From CAZDCD01 sp964503885 (GTDB lineage: Bacteria; Bacteroidota; Bacteroidia; Bacteroidales; UBA10428): a stretch of 64,000 bases of DNA. The DNA lies in assembly GCA_964503885.1 (NCBI GenBank), contig CAZDCD010000003.1:124001-188000 (forward strand), read 5' to 3'. The first letter of the stretch is position 1. Each line of letters begins with the position of its first letter. The notes beneath the pieces were generated by a model that was not told the origin of the DNA, ran no database searches, and saw only the letters and a program-made list of their open reading frames with translations. This document shows positions 54,682 through 63,084 of the stretch, in pieces. The position numbers and the translations under genes were made by a program.

Positions 54682-55639
54682 AGCAATCATCTTACATAAT
54701 AAGACCTTTGACCACAGCAATCCGGATGAAGCTGACGTGATCCGTCAGGTTGAGTTGGTCTCAAAAGCCTTCCGGGAAATGGGCAGGGAGTTTGAAATCA
54801 TGGATATGGGAACAGATCCCTTTGCAGACATGAAAAAGGTAAAAGATGCCGGACCGGAATTTGTCTTTAATCTGGTGGAATCGGTATACGATAAAGGTGA
54901 ACTCACCTATATAGGAGCCGCCCTTCTGAATTCTATGCAGATAAGGTATACGGGTGTCCCTCTGGAAGCCCTTTTTCTGACCACCAGCAAAGTGCTCGCA
55001 AAACGGTACATGAATCTTCATCAGATCCCTACTCCGGACTTTTTCCCGCTTGGCAGTATTCATTCCCTGGAGCCATCACGCAGGTATATCCTTAAACCTG
55101 TATGGGAAGAGGGATCGGTAGGACTCGACGAAGATGCCGTATTTACAGTGCAGGATGAGGATATGATCAGAAAATTCAGCTCTTTGTCATCATCGCATTA
55201 TTTTATTGAAGAATATGTTGAGGGACGTGAATTCAACATCAGCATGCTTGGCGGAACAGAAAAAAAAGATATATTATGCCCTGCTGAGATGATCTTTACC
55301 AATTTTCCGGAAGGGAAGCCAAAAATCCTGGGTTATAAAGCCAAATGGGATGAACAGTCTGTTGAGTACAGGAACACCACCCGGAGTTTCAACACCCTGG
55401 AAAAAGATTCTGCGCTATACAACAGGCTCGAAAAGATCTGTCACCGTTGCTGGGATAGCTTTCATCTGAACGGGTATGCCAGGGTTGATTTCAGGGTTGA
55501 TATTCAGGGTAATCCCTTAGTGCTTGAAATTAATGGAAACCCGTGTATTTCTGACGACAGCGGATTTATGGCTGCTGCCCGTCACGACGGTTATACCGAT
55601 AAAACCGTGATTCAACGAATCGCTGAAGAATTAAACTAA
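54671..55639 (+). CDS. D-Ala-D-Ala-ligase-like ATP-grasp enzyme 2
   Basis: The 322-residue protein has the same domain order as its neighbour: FVFNLVESVYDKGELTYIGAALLNSM, VPLEALFLTTSKVLAKRYMNL, RYILKPVWEEGSVGLDEDAV, HYFIEEYVEGREFNISMLGGTEK, ARVDFRVDIQGNPLVLEINGNPCIS. The two are diverged tandem paralogues with different specificity loops (EGTGKG versus EGSVGL), so they probably add different residues to one product. Only four bases separate it from the following GNAT gene. The Mg-coordinating Glu and Asn (EINGNP) are present. Confidence 0.88.
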   Translation: MQGKAIILHNKTFDHSNPDEADVIRQVELVSKAFREMGREFEIMDMGTDPFADMKKVKDAGPEFVFNLVESVYDKGELTYIGAALLNSMQIRYTGVPLEALFLTTSKVLAKRYMNLHQIPTPDFFPLGSIHSLEPSRRYILKPVWEEGSVGLDEDAVFTVQDEDMIRKFSSLSSSHYFIEEYVEGREFNISMLGGTEKKDILCPAEMIFTNFPEGKPKILGYKAKWDEQSVEYRNTTRSFNTLEKDSALYNRLEKICHRCWDSFHLNGYARVDFRVDIQGNPLVLEINGNPCISDDSGFMAAARHDGYTDKTVIQRIAEELN

Positions 55640-55643
55640 TCGC

Positions 55644-56126
55644 ATGGCCCTGAAATTCAGAACACAGTTAAAACCATCGGATATCAAACCGGTCAGGGAG
55701 ATTTTACGTTCAACCGGATTTTTTTATGAATTTGAGATTGATACTGCAATCGAACTGGTGGAGGCAAACATTCAGAAAGGCGGGAAAGAGAGCGGGTATT
55801 ACATTATTCTTGCAGAAGAAGACAGGAAACCTGTCGGATATTGTTGTTACGGTTCCACTCCGTGCACAGTGGCGAGCTACGATCTTTACTGGATCGCAGT
55901 ACATCAATCGTTTGCAAATAAGGGAACTGGAAAATCGCTGCTGAAAATGACCGAAGATTCGGTCGTTAGAATGGGTGGAAAGAATATCTGGGTTGAAACG
56001 GCATCGAGGGACCAATACGCACCCACGCGGATTTTTTATGAAAGAGCGGGCTATATGAAGATAGCCGAATTGCCCGATTTTTATGCGCCGGGCGATAATA
56101 AGGTCATATTTCTGAAAAAAGTATGA
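55644..56126 (+). CDS. GNAT-family N-acetyltransferase
   Basis: The 160-residue protein is a single GNAT domain: IREILRSTGFFYEFEIDTAIEL, YYIILAEEDRKPVGYCCYGSTPCT, YDLYWIAVHQSFANKGTGKSLLKMTED (acetyl-CoA P-loop HQSFANKGTGKSLL), ARDQ-like ASRDQYAPTRIFYERAGYMKIAELPDFYAPGDNKVIFLK. In beta-lysine pathways an acetyltransferase follows the aminomutase; this could be such an enzyme here (inference). It ends the run of five overlapping or near-overlapping genes. Confidence 0.88.
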   Translation: MALKFRTQLKPSDIKPVREILRSTGFFYEFEIDTAIELVEANIQKGGKESGYYIILAEEDRKPVGYCCYGSTPCTVASYDLYWIAVHQSFANKGTGKSLLKMTEDSVVRMGGKNIWVETASRDQYAPTRIFYERAGYMKIAELPDFYAPGDNKVIFLKKV

Positions 56127-56233
56127 CTCTGTATAGTGCTTTCTGAATGACCTTACAGTGAATATTTGAAAGAATATGGATTGGTTATCCAGCTATGATT
56201 TTTGATGAGAACGGTCAAATAACCGAAACGTTG

Positions 56234-56241
56234 TATCTTTG
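56234..56241 (+). promoter_or_regulatory. Candidate -7 box of the WYL regulator gene
   Basis: TATCTTTG fits the Bacteroidota TAnnTTTG consensus and lies 24 bases before the ATG at 56265. A TTTTG sits 29 bases upstream of it, farther than the usual 19-21, so only the -7 part is supported. Confidence 0.4.
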
Positions 56242-56264
56242 AGGTGTTGGATTAACCTCATATC

Positions 56265-57218
56265 ATGAACCGGATAGACCGTCTGGCCGCTATTGTTACC
56301 ATGCTTCAGACCAAAAGAATTGTAAGGGCTGAAGACATAGCAGACAGGTTTGAAATAAGCAAACGTACCGTTTACCGAGATCTCCGGGCCCTTGAGGAAG
56401 CGGGCATTCCGCTTGGAGCGGAAGCAGGACTGGGATATTATATTGCTGAAGGGTACCACCTGCCTCCGGTAATGTTTACAGCTAAAGAGGCCGGTGCATT
56501 GCTTACGGCGGAAAAGCTGGTTGAGAAATTTACCGATAAGTCGGTCGACCACCAGTATAAATCAGCCATGGACAAGATAAAGTCGGTTTTGCCGGCAGTC
56601 CAAAAGGACCTGCTTGAGGTGTTGAACCCAAATATCAGGATCCTTCAGGAAAACAATGGCGCCATCATGGATTTTCCGAATAATTTCCTCACCGATATCC
56701 AACACGCCCTGGCCACAAGAAAAGTGCTTAAGATCGACTATTATGCATTTCATTCCGAGACACTTACCGAAGGGCGGTATGTTGAACCTATCGGATTATG
56801 TTATTACGGTTTTTCATGGCATCTCATTGCGTACTGCAGGTTAAGAAACGATTACCGCGATTTCAGACTCGACAGGATTAAAACCCTTACCCTGACTGAC
56901 GAAAAATTTAAATCGTACGACAAGTTACCATTTACTGAATACATGCAAGGATTATACAGGGACCTCAATATGGATCCGATTGTGGTAAGGTTCAATAAGT
57001 CCATTCTGACCTTCGTGGAAAAACCGAAGTATTACTATGGCTTTGTTGATGAAAAGGAGGTTGGGGATCAGGTGGAAATGTATTTCATGACCGATTCGTT
57101 ACCGTATATCGCCCGCTGGATCATTACTCACGGAGATAAGGCAGAGGTTGTAAATCCGGTTGAACTTAAGCATGAGATCGTTAACCTGGTAAATGAACTT
57201 GGAAGGCATTACCTTTGA
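56265..57218 (+). CDS. HTH/WYL-domain transcriptional regulator
   Basis: The 317-residue protein has a DeoR/HTH_11 N-terminal helix-turn-helix (MNRIDRLAAIVTMLQTKRIVRAEDIADRFEISKRTVYRDLRALEEAG) and a WYL domain around residues 140-240 (RKVLKIDYYAFHSETLTEGRYVEPIGLCYYGFSWHLIAYCRLRNDYRDFRLDRIKTL). A WCX-like C-terminus follows (ARWIITHGDKAEVVNP). WYL regulators sense small ligands or nucleic-acid-related signals; targets unknown. It follows the ATP-grasp/GNAT run by 138 bases and has its own -7 box, so it is a candidate regulator of that run (inference). Confidence 0.92.
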   Translation: MNRIDRLAAIVTMLQTKRIVRAEDIADRFEISKRTVYRDLRALEEAGIPLGAEAGLGYYIAEGYHLPPVMFTAKEAGALLTAEKLVEKFTDKSVDHQYKSAMDKIKSVLPAVQKDLLEVLNPNIRILQENNGAIMDFPNNFLTDIQHALATRKVLKIDYYAFHSETLTEGRYVEPIGLCYYGFSWHLIAYCRLRNDYRDFRLDRIKTLTLTDEKFKSYDKLPFTEYMQGLYRDLNMDPIVVRFNKSILTFVEKPKYYYGFVDEKEVGDQVEMYFMTDSLPYIARWIITHGDKAEVVNPVELKHEIVNLVNELGRHYL

Positions 57219-57457
57219 TGGCCTGGAGCATGGGGCATGAAGCATGCAATATTTGTCCAGATGTTAATATAAGTAGCTTTTCATTCGCCATGACGGAGGG
57301 TTTCTGCCTAACCGGCAGGCAGGGCTTCTTTGCTACGCTCCTCTCAGTGACAGTAAAAACCAGAAGCCGGATTTAATTCTGCTAATCCAACCCGAAACAC
57401 GAAACCTGCCTGATGCCTACCTGTCGGCAGACAGGGCAGGCAGGCACGAAACAACCA
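57219..57457. repeat. Intergenic repeat remnants with GGCAGGCAGG palindromes
   Basis: Contains CTGCCTAACCGGCAGGCAGGG at 57304-57324 and CTACCTGTCGGCAGACAGGG at 57418-57437, both self-complementary in part. CTTTGCTACGCTCCTCTCAGTGACAG, at about 57328-57353, resembles common decayed intergenic repeats of Bacteroidota genomes (recognition from memory, not verified). Confidence 0.45.
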
Positions 57458-58012
57458 TTAGTCCCACGGATTTCGCTTGTACCTTCCGTTAAGCGGATGA
57501 AAATCTTTACGACCGTCGCAAAAAACCGCGACCCATTCGGCCAGCCTTTTTCCAAGACGCCGGCACGATTCGAGCTCTTTATCCTGCCTCGGCTCTCCTG
57601 CCTGAACTGATCCATAGTGGAGTGTAAACTGATGGCCAGTATAATCAGGAACCCCAAAAACCAAAAATCCGTAATTCAGCATGATGGTCATTAGAGCCTG
57701 GCAGGTAAGCTCTCCTCCCCCACCCCAGCCTCCCTGGGAGCTAAACGCACAGCCAATCTTACCGTCAAGTTTTTGCCAGTCGGGCAGGATATCTTCCCAG
57801 AATTTTTTCATGTGAGAGGAGACTGTCCCGAGGTGTGTAGGCGAGCCCAGGGCAAGACCATCACACCAGAAAATATCATCGCGGGATGCATCCTGAACTG
57901 ACCGTATGCGAACCTCTGAATCCGGCACTTGTCCGGCACCTTCTGCAACAAGGCCTGCCATCTTTTCAGTGCTTCCGTCTTTACTGTAATATAAGATCAA
58001 AATTTTACCCAT
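57458..58012 (-). CDS. Flavodoxin-like NADPH-dependent FMN/quinone oxidoreductase
   Basis: From the ATG at 58012 the protein has 184 residues. It begins GKILILYYSKDGSTEKMAGLVAEGA, the FMN phosphate-binding loop of flavodoxins. It continues with DGLALGSPTHLGTVSSHMKKFWE and KIGCAFSSQGGWGGGGELTCQALMTIMLNYGFLVFG, typical of WrbA-type NAD(P)H:quinone reductases. A longer version from 58096 would add 28 residues that precede the fold, so the shorter start is preferred. It is divergent from the following GNAT gene. The tail (RRLGKRLAEW) is family-like. The acceptor is unknown. Confidence 0.85.
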   Translation of the reverse strand: MGKILILYYSKDGSTEKMAGLVAEGAGQVPDSEVRIRSVQDASRDDIFWCDGLALGSPTHLGTVSSHMKKFWEDILPDWQKLDGKIGCAFSSQGGWGGGGELTCQALMTIMLNYGFLVFGVPDYTGHQFTLHYGSVQAGEPRQDKELESCRRLGKRLAEWVAVFCDGRKDFHPLNGRYKRNPWD

Positions 58013-58165
58013 AGACAATTCTTTTGTATGATCCGGTATCAAAAAGAACGCTTCAAGTTTATAAAAATATTTTGGATAAAGGACTATTTCCGTCACTTAA
58101 ACGGTCAGAAGAGAATAAAAAAAAGACTAAATTCAGTAAATTGCAGGAATATCAGGAATACTTAT

Positions 58166-58663
58166 ATGAATATCGAATTTAAGGAACTGACCCGAAATGA
58201 TCTTCCGCTGATCAAGGAGATCTATGACTACTATATCCTCACTTCAACGGCTACCTTCCACACCGCTGAAATTACCATGGAAGAATTGCTGGAATCGTTG
58301 CCATTAAATCATGTCAGGTATACATCGTACCTGATCAGAACCGGGACCAGGGTTTGTGGCTACTGTTACCTGAATCGGTATAAGAAGAGGCAGGCATATG
58401 ACAGGACGGCTGAAATTACTGTTTATCTCAGGCCCGAATTTTTCGGCAGGGGAATTGGCAGAAAAGCGATCGAACGTCTTGAACAGGATGCGGAAGATGC
58501 CGGGATCAAAGTGCTGATCGCGGTAATTAGTGCCGATAATGTTCAAAGCATTAAACTCTTTGAGAAAACCGGGTTTGAAAAATGCGCCCATTTCAAACAG
58601 GTAGGAGAAAAATTTGGTAAGATACTGGATGTGGTGGCTTACCAAAAGATCCGCGGTAATTGA
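58166..58663 (+). CDS. GNAT-family N-acetyltransferase (phosphinothricin-acetyltransferase-like)
   Basis: From ATG 58166 the protein has 165 residues: NIEFKELTRNDLPLIKEIYDYYILTSTATFH, CGYCYLNRYKKRQAYDRTAEITVYLRPEFFGRGIGRKAIERL (the acetyl-CoA loop), VLIAVISADNVQSIKLFEKTGFEKCAHFKQVGEKFGKILDVVAYQK. This pattern is that of PAT/YncA-type acetyltransferases acting on small amines. An open frame upstream to 58028 adds 46 residues without GNAT features, so the later start is chosen. It is divergent from the flavodoxin gene. Confidence 0.88.
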   Translation: MNIEFKELTRNDLPLIKEIYDYYILTSTATFHTAEITMEELLESLPLNHVRYTSYLIRTGTRVCGYCYLNRYKKRQAYDRTAEITVYLRPEFFGRGIGRKAIERLEQDAEDAGIKVLIAVISADNVQSIKLFEKTGFEKCAHFKQVGEKFGKILDVVAYQKIRGN

Positions 58664-59019
58664 ATTTTTAAGAGATACTATGTATTAGGGGCACGAAATC
58701 ATCTTATATGTCCGTCATCTGGCCGGGGTTTTAAATGATTGCGCACCTGTGGCGCTTGATAACAAGGGTAAGTCCTTTCGTCTCCCGGTTCGCCTTGCGG
58801 CGCAGCGGGTTTGGTGATGACGCGCCTTTGGCGTTTTAGTATCAAAGTCTGTTATTGCATTCCGCATCACCTTCCGGCGAACTGGATTAAAAGAAAGTTA
58901 ATTTTAAAGCACCAACGGTACGTAATCCAAAAAATTCAAAGCTAACCCACTGTCAAAAGTTTTTATTCCTCCAAGCTGAACCGTATATTTGCTTATCGAT
59001 AACAAGGCAAACTCAATCT
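58664..59019. other. Intergenic region with short GC-rich inverted words
   Basis: No gene. Small GC-rich self-complementary words occur (GCGCACCTGTGGCGC near 58741 and ACGCGCCTTTGGCGTT near 58818). The tex promoter is at its right end (separate entry). Confidence 0.35.
58961..58991 (+). promoter_or_regulatory. Bacteroidota-type promoter of tex
   Basis: TTTT (58961-58964), a near TTTG -33 element, is followed after 19 bases by TATATTTG (58984-58991), an exact TAnnTTTG. The tex ATG (59020) is 28 bases downstream. Spacing fits the known Bacteroidota consensus well. Confidence 0.6.
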
Positions 59020-61152
59020 ATGGAAAAGAAACACATTGAACTGATTGCAAAAATACTTTCCGTAAGTCCGTGGCAGGTTGAAAATACCCTTAGGCTTCTT
59101 GGTGACGGAGCCACAGTTCCCTTTATAAGCAGATACCGCAAGGAAGCCACAGGAAGCATGGACGAAACACAGGTTACTGAAGTGCGCGACCAGCATGGAA
59201 AACTTGTGGAGATGGATAAAAGACGGAATTCAATCCTGAAATCGATCGGTGAACAGGGTAAACTGACCGATGAACTCAACACTAAAATACTGAATGCAAA
59301 TTCGCTGACTGAACTTGAAGACTTGTACCTCCCCTATCGCCCGAAAAAGAAAACACGTGCCTCGGTTGCCCGTGAAAACGGACTTGAACCGCTGGCCGAG
59401 CTAATGCTAAAGCAAAACAAAGCAGACTTACCAGGCAAAGCTGAAGAATTTCTGACTGACAAAGTAAAATCAGTTGAAGAAGCGCTGCAGGGAGCCAGGG
59501 ATATTATTGCCGAATGGGTGAACGAGAACAAGCGTACAAGGGATGCAATACGAAACCTCTTTGGCCGCGAAGCGGTGATATATTCAAGATCGGTTAAAGG
59601 CAAAGAACCCGAAGGAATAAAATACCAGGATTATTTCGAATTTTCAGAAGCCCTGGGTAAGAGTCCGTCGCACAGGATCCTGGCGATACTCAGGGGCGAG
59701 GATGAAGGTTTCCTGAAAGTTTCGATAGAGCCTGTGGAAGACCATGCCCTTGAAATTTTGGACAACATCTTCGTTAAGGGTTCTTTCGAAAGCAGTGAAC
59801 ATGTACGCACTGCAGTAAAAGACAGTTATAAACGGTTGCTGGGTCCCTCCATAGAAACCGAATTCAGGCAGACAGCCAAAGAAAAGGCCGATGAAGAAGC
59901 TATAAGAGTCTTTGCCGACAACCTGAGACAACTGCTGATGGCACCGCCACTAGGGCAGAAGCGGGTATTGGCCATAGATCCCGGATACCGTACAGGGTGT
60001 AAAATTGTATGCCTCGATGCACAGGGAAACCTGCTTCACAACGAAACTATTTACCCCCATCCCCCTCAGAATGAAACAGGTAAGGCCGCCAAAAAGATCG
60101 ATACACTCGTGAGCCAGTATAAGATCGAAGCCATTGCCATAGGAAATGGCACTGCAGGCAGGGAGACCGAAAGATTCATTAAATTCCTGAAGTTCGACAG
60201 GGACCTGCAGGTGTTCATCGTGAATGAATCGGGTGCCTCTATTTATTCGGCATCAAAGATCGCCCGGGATGAATTTCCTGACTATGATGTCACTGTGAGG
60301 GGGGCCGTTTCAATTGGACGCAGGCTGATGGACCCGCTTGCCGAACTGGTAAAGATCGATCCCAAATCGATCGGCGTCGGACAATACCAGCATGATGTCG
60401 ACCAGAATAAGCTCAAAGCCGGACTCGACCAGGTGGTTGAAAGCTGCGTAAATGCAGTCGGTGTGGAGGTGAATACGGCCAGCAGGCATCTGCTGAATTA
60501 TGTCTCGGGGCTGGGACCCCAGCTCGCGCAAAATATCGTGGATCACAGATCGGCCAACGGTCCGTTCAGATCGCGCAGCGAGCTTAAAAATATTTCCAGA
60601 ATGGGTCCGAAAGCCTTTGAACAGGCGGCAGGTTTTCTGAGAATACAGGATGCCGAAAACCCTCTTGACGATAGTGCGGTTCATCCCGAGAGCTATCATA
60701 TAGTCAGTAAGATGGCATCCGATCTGAAGGTGAATATCGCTGATTTACTGAAAAATGAAAAGCACAGGGAAACGATCGATATCCATAAATATGTAGAGGG
60801 AAATGTGGGCATACCTACATTAAACGATATCATGCAGGAGCTGGCAAAACCCGGACGGGACCCGCGGACCGGAATAAAAGTATTTGAGTTTGCCGATGGA
60901 ATATATACGATCGACGATGTAAAACCCGGAATGATCCTCCCGGGTATTGTAACCAATATTACCAATTTCGGGGCATTTGTCGATCTCGGGGTAAAACAGG
61001 ACGGCCTGGTGCATATTTCGCAGCTGGCCGACCGGTTTGTCAAAAGTCCCCACGAAGTGGTAAAGCTCAATCAGCATGTTAAAGTGAAAGTCCTTGAAGT
61101 GGACTCTGTGCGGAAAAGAATACAACTGACCATGAAAAATGTAAAAAAGTGA
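59020..61152 (+). CDS. tex: Tex-family RNA-binding transcription accessory protein
   Basis: The 710-residue protein has all Tex domains in order. The N-terminal Tex region includes VPFISRYRKEATGSMDETQ and EDLYLPYRPKKKTRASVARENGLEPLA. The YqgF/RNase-H-like domain has VLAIDPGYRTGCKIVCLD and AIAIGNGTAGRETERFI. Helix-hairpin-helix motifs follow (YVSGLGPQLAQNIVDHR, NISRMGPKAFEQAAGFLRI). The C-terminal S1 domain reads ILPGIVTNITNFGAFVDLGVKQDGLVHISQL. Tex is a conserved cytoplasmic factor that binds RNA and is thought to act in transcription or stress response. Length is usual. It is convergent with the rnf genes. Confidence 0.95.
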   Translation: MEKKHIELIAKILSVSPWQVENTLRLLGDGATVPFISRYRKEATGSMDETQVTEVRDQHGKLVEMDKRRNSILKSIGEQGKLTDELNTKILNANSLTELEDLYLPYRPKKKTRASVARENGLEPLAELMLKQNKADLPGKAEEFLTDKVKSVEEALQGARDIIAEWVNENKRTRDAIRNLFGREAVIYSRSVKGKEPEGIKYQDYFEFSEALGKSPSHRILAILRGEDEGFLKVSIEPVEDHALEILDNIFVKGSFESSEHVRTAVKDSYKRLLGPSIETEFRQTAKEKADEEAIRVFADNLRQLLMAPPLGQKRVLAIDPGYRTGCKIVCLDAQGNLLHNETIYPHPPQNETGKAAKKIDTLVSQYKIEAIAIGNGTAGRETERFIKFLKFDRDLQVFIVNESGASIYSASKIARDEFPDYDVTVRGAVSIGRRLMDPLAELVKIDPKSIGVGQYQHDVDQNKLKAGLDQVVESCVNAVGVEVNTASRHLLNYVSGLGPQLAQNIVDHRSANGPFRSRSELKNISRMGPKAFEQAAGFLRIQDAENPLDDSAVHPESYHIVSKMASDLKVNIADLLKNEKHRETIDIHKYVEGNVGIPTLNDIMQELAKPGRDPRTGIKVFEFADGIYTIDDVKPGMILPGIVTNITNFGAFVDLGVKQDGLVHISQLADRFVKSPHEVVKLNQHVKVKVLEVDSVRKRIQLTMKNVKK

Positions 61153-61163
61153 CGGGTGGGGTT

Positions 61164-61227
61164 CCGGATGCCGGATATTGGATACTGGATACTGGATTGT
61201 AATTCTGATTACTGATTACTGATTACG
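61164..61227. repeat. Short tandem repeat tract between tex and rnfA
   Basis: Repeated GGATACT-type words (GGATACTGGATACTGGAT) are followed by three copies of CTGATTA. This looks like slippage-derived low-complexity sequence in the 150-base convergent spacer. No function is evident. Confidence 0.5.
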
Positions 61228-61302
61228 GCTATTCACCTTCCCCAACCACATTTCTGTTTCCCAGTTCACTCCTTGCAGGGCAATCGAATTGTCTTTTACG
61301 TG

Positions 61303-61878
61303 TTATTTAACGATTCCGGAAAATCCCATGAATGCCATTGCCAGCAACCCAGCAATGATAAATGCAATGGGCACGCCGCGCATGGATTTCGGGATATCAA
61401 GCAGCTCTATTTGTTCACGGATGCCCGAAAAGGTCACCAGTGCAAGCGCGAAGCCAATGGCATTGGCTCCTGCATACACAGCGCTTTCGAGCAAATTGTA
61501 TTCTTTCTGCACACTCAAAAATGCAACACCTAAAATAGCACAGTTGGTGGTGATGAGTGGAAGGAAAATCCCCAGTGCCTGGTATAATGCGGGACTAACC
61601 TTCTTAAGGATGATCTCCACCAACTGAACAAGTGCCGCAATAACCAGAATAAATATTACGGTCTGCATAAATGGAATGCCAAGCGGAACAAGCACAAAGA
61701 ACTGCAGAAGATAGGTCACTATGGTGGCAAGGACCATTACAAAGGTTACTGCACCTCCCATGCCGATGGCCGTTTCAACCTTATTGGAAACCCCGATGAA
61801 AGGACATATACCGAGGAACTGTGTAAGTACGATATTATTGACAAAGACAGCCGATATGATTATAAGAATATATTCCAT
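61303..61878 (-). CDS. rnfA: Rnf complex subunit RnfA
   Basis: The 191-residue protein has about six hydrophobic segments and strong RnfA features: YILIIISAVFVNNIVLTQFLGICPFIGVS with the conserved Cys, GMGGAVTFVMVLATIVTYLLQ, LITTNCAILGVAFLS with a second Cys, and GFALALVTFSGIREQIELLDIPKSMRGVPIAFI. RnfA and RnfE are homologous inner-membrane subunits that hold an inter-membrane Fe-S cluster. It is the last gene of the rnfD-G-E-A run, 13 bases after rnfE, and converges with tex. The complex oxidises ferredoxin, reduces NAD+ and moves Na+ or H+. Confidence 0.97.
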   Translation of the reverse strand: MEYILIIISAVFVNNIVLTQFLGICPFIGVSNKVETAIGMGGAVTFVMVLATIVTYLLQFFVLVPLGIPFMQTVIFILVIAALVQLVEIILKKVSPALYQALGIFLPLITTNCAILGVAFLSVQKEYNLLESAVYAGANAIGFALALVTFSGIREQIELLDIPKSMRGVPIAFIIAGLLAMAFMGFSGIVK

Positions 61879-61891
61879 GGCCGGTAATGTT

Positions 61892-62509
61892 TTATGTTTT
61901 TGCTAATTTCTTATTAAGCCTTCGTATAAGCATGATCAGAAAACCCAGTGCCAGAAATGCTCCTGGAGGGCTGACAAAAATAAGAATGCCGTCACCGGCA
62001 ATGAATTTCAGTCCGAATAAGGAACCGCTGCCCAGGATCTCCCTGCAACTCCCGAGCAAAACCAGTGCAAAGGTAAATCCCAGACCCATACCCAGTCCGT
62101 CGATCAGCGAAGACAACACGCTGTTTTTTGCCGCAAATGCTTCGGCCCGACCCAGTACAATGCAGTTCACGACGATCAGAGGGATAAAAATACCAAGCTG
62201 ATCGTAAAGGCTTGCTTCACCGTGAGGTCCGGGAGTATTGGTATATGCTTTCATAAGGTGATCCACAATGGTCACAAATGCAGCTATAACAACAATGTAA
62301 GAAGGTATTCTTACCTTATCGGGGATCCACCGCCCGATAACCGAAATCACCAGATTTGACATTACAAGCACAAAGGCAGTAGCCAGTCCCATACCCAGAC
62401 CGTTTATCGCCGAACTTGTGGTTCCAAGGGTCGGGCACATGCCGAGTACCAGAACGAATACGGGGTTTTCTTTTAAAAAGCCTTTGGTAAAGTTTTGCAG
62501 CTGACTCAT
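61892..62509 (-). CDS. rnfE: Rnf complex subunit RnfE
   Basis: The 205-residue membrane protein is homologous to RnfA and shows FTKGFLKENPVFVLVLGMCPTLGTTSSAINGLGMGLATAFVLV with the Cys motif, IPSYIVVIAAFVTIVDHLMKAY, IPLIVVNCIVLGRAEAFA with the second Cys, and LGMGLGFTFALVLLGSCREILG. Its ATG overlaps the stop of rnfG (ATGA), so the two are translationally coupled. It contributes to the Fe-S cluster path inside the membrane core together with RnfA. Confidence 0.97.
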   Translation of the reverse strand: MSQLQNFTKGFLKENPVFVLVLGMCPTLGTTSSAINGLGMGLATAFVLVMSNLVISVIGRWIPDKVRIPSYIVVIAAFVTIVDHLMKAYTNTPGPHGEASLYDQLGIFIPLIVVNCIVLGRAEAFAAKNSVLSSLIDGLGMGLGFTFALVLLGSCREILGSGSLFGLKFIAGDGILIFVSPPGAFLALGFLIMLIRRLNKKLAKT

Positions 62510-63084
62510 TGTATGCCTCCTTCCTTAAATGCCTTAAATGCCCTGCTAACCGCATCGCAATAGGCTCTTGATGTAATTGTGGAGGCCGTGATGGCATTCA
62601 CATCGCCGCCGTCTTTTGTTACACTGAGCTTGAAATCTTCAGGATTCTTTCCGTCAAACTGTACGCTCCAGTTGGATTTTGATTTCAGCATTTTATCTCC
62701 AAGGCCCGGCGTCTCTTTATGTTCCAGCACAGCAATATCTTTAATGGTACCGTCCGGAAGAAATCCCACCATTAGTTTGATCTCACCTCCGAAGCCTTTT
62801 TTCGTAAATGTTTCAACAGCCACCCCGACAAGCGAATCATTATACCTAGCCTTGTAAAGGAATACCGTATCGCCGTCGATCAAAATTTTTTTCACGTCTT
62901 TGATCGGTGCGTTGTTGAATTCAGGGACAACCCGTTCAATAGCCATATCTTTTTTTGCGCTCAATGCTTTTGCTATAGGTTCTTTGGTAAGCTCATACAC
63001 AAAGCCCAGTGCAGCCGACGAAAGGAACGTAATGAGCAGAAGTGTCACCAGCATATTGGTGAAAGTTGATTCGACTTTAGACAT
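62506..63084 (-). CDS. rnfG: Rnf complex subunit RnfG
   Basis: The 192-residue protein has one N-terminal hydrophobic anchor (MLVTLLLITFLSSAALGFVYELT). A periplasmic FMN-binding domain follows: GVAVETFTKKGFGGEIKLMVGFLPDGTIKDIAVLEHKETPGLGDKM. The covalent FMN site reads ITASTITSRAYCDAV, where the consensus is S(T)GATxT; the threonine in ASTITS would carry the flavin. It overlaps rnfD by eight bases and rnfE by four. Confidence 0.95.
   Translation of the reverse strand: MSKVESTFTNMLVTLLLITFLSSAALGFVYELTKEPIAKALSAKKDMAIERVVPEFNNAPIKDVKKILIDGDTVFLYKARYNDSLVGVAVETFTKKGFGGEIKLMVGFLPDGTIKDIAVLEHKETPGLGDKMLKSKSNWSVQFDGKNPEDFKLSVTKDGGDVNAITASTITSRAYCDAVSRAFKAFKEGGIQ

Noticed and set aside
3216..59000. 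Many other TAnnTTTG-like words in AT-rich regions
   Set aside because: Chance matches are expected; only those at plausible distance from a start codon were listed.
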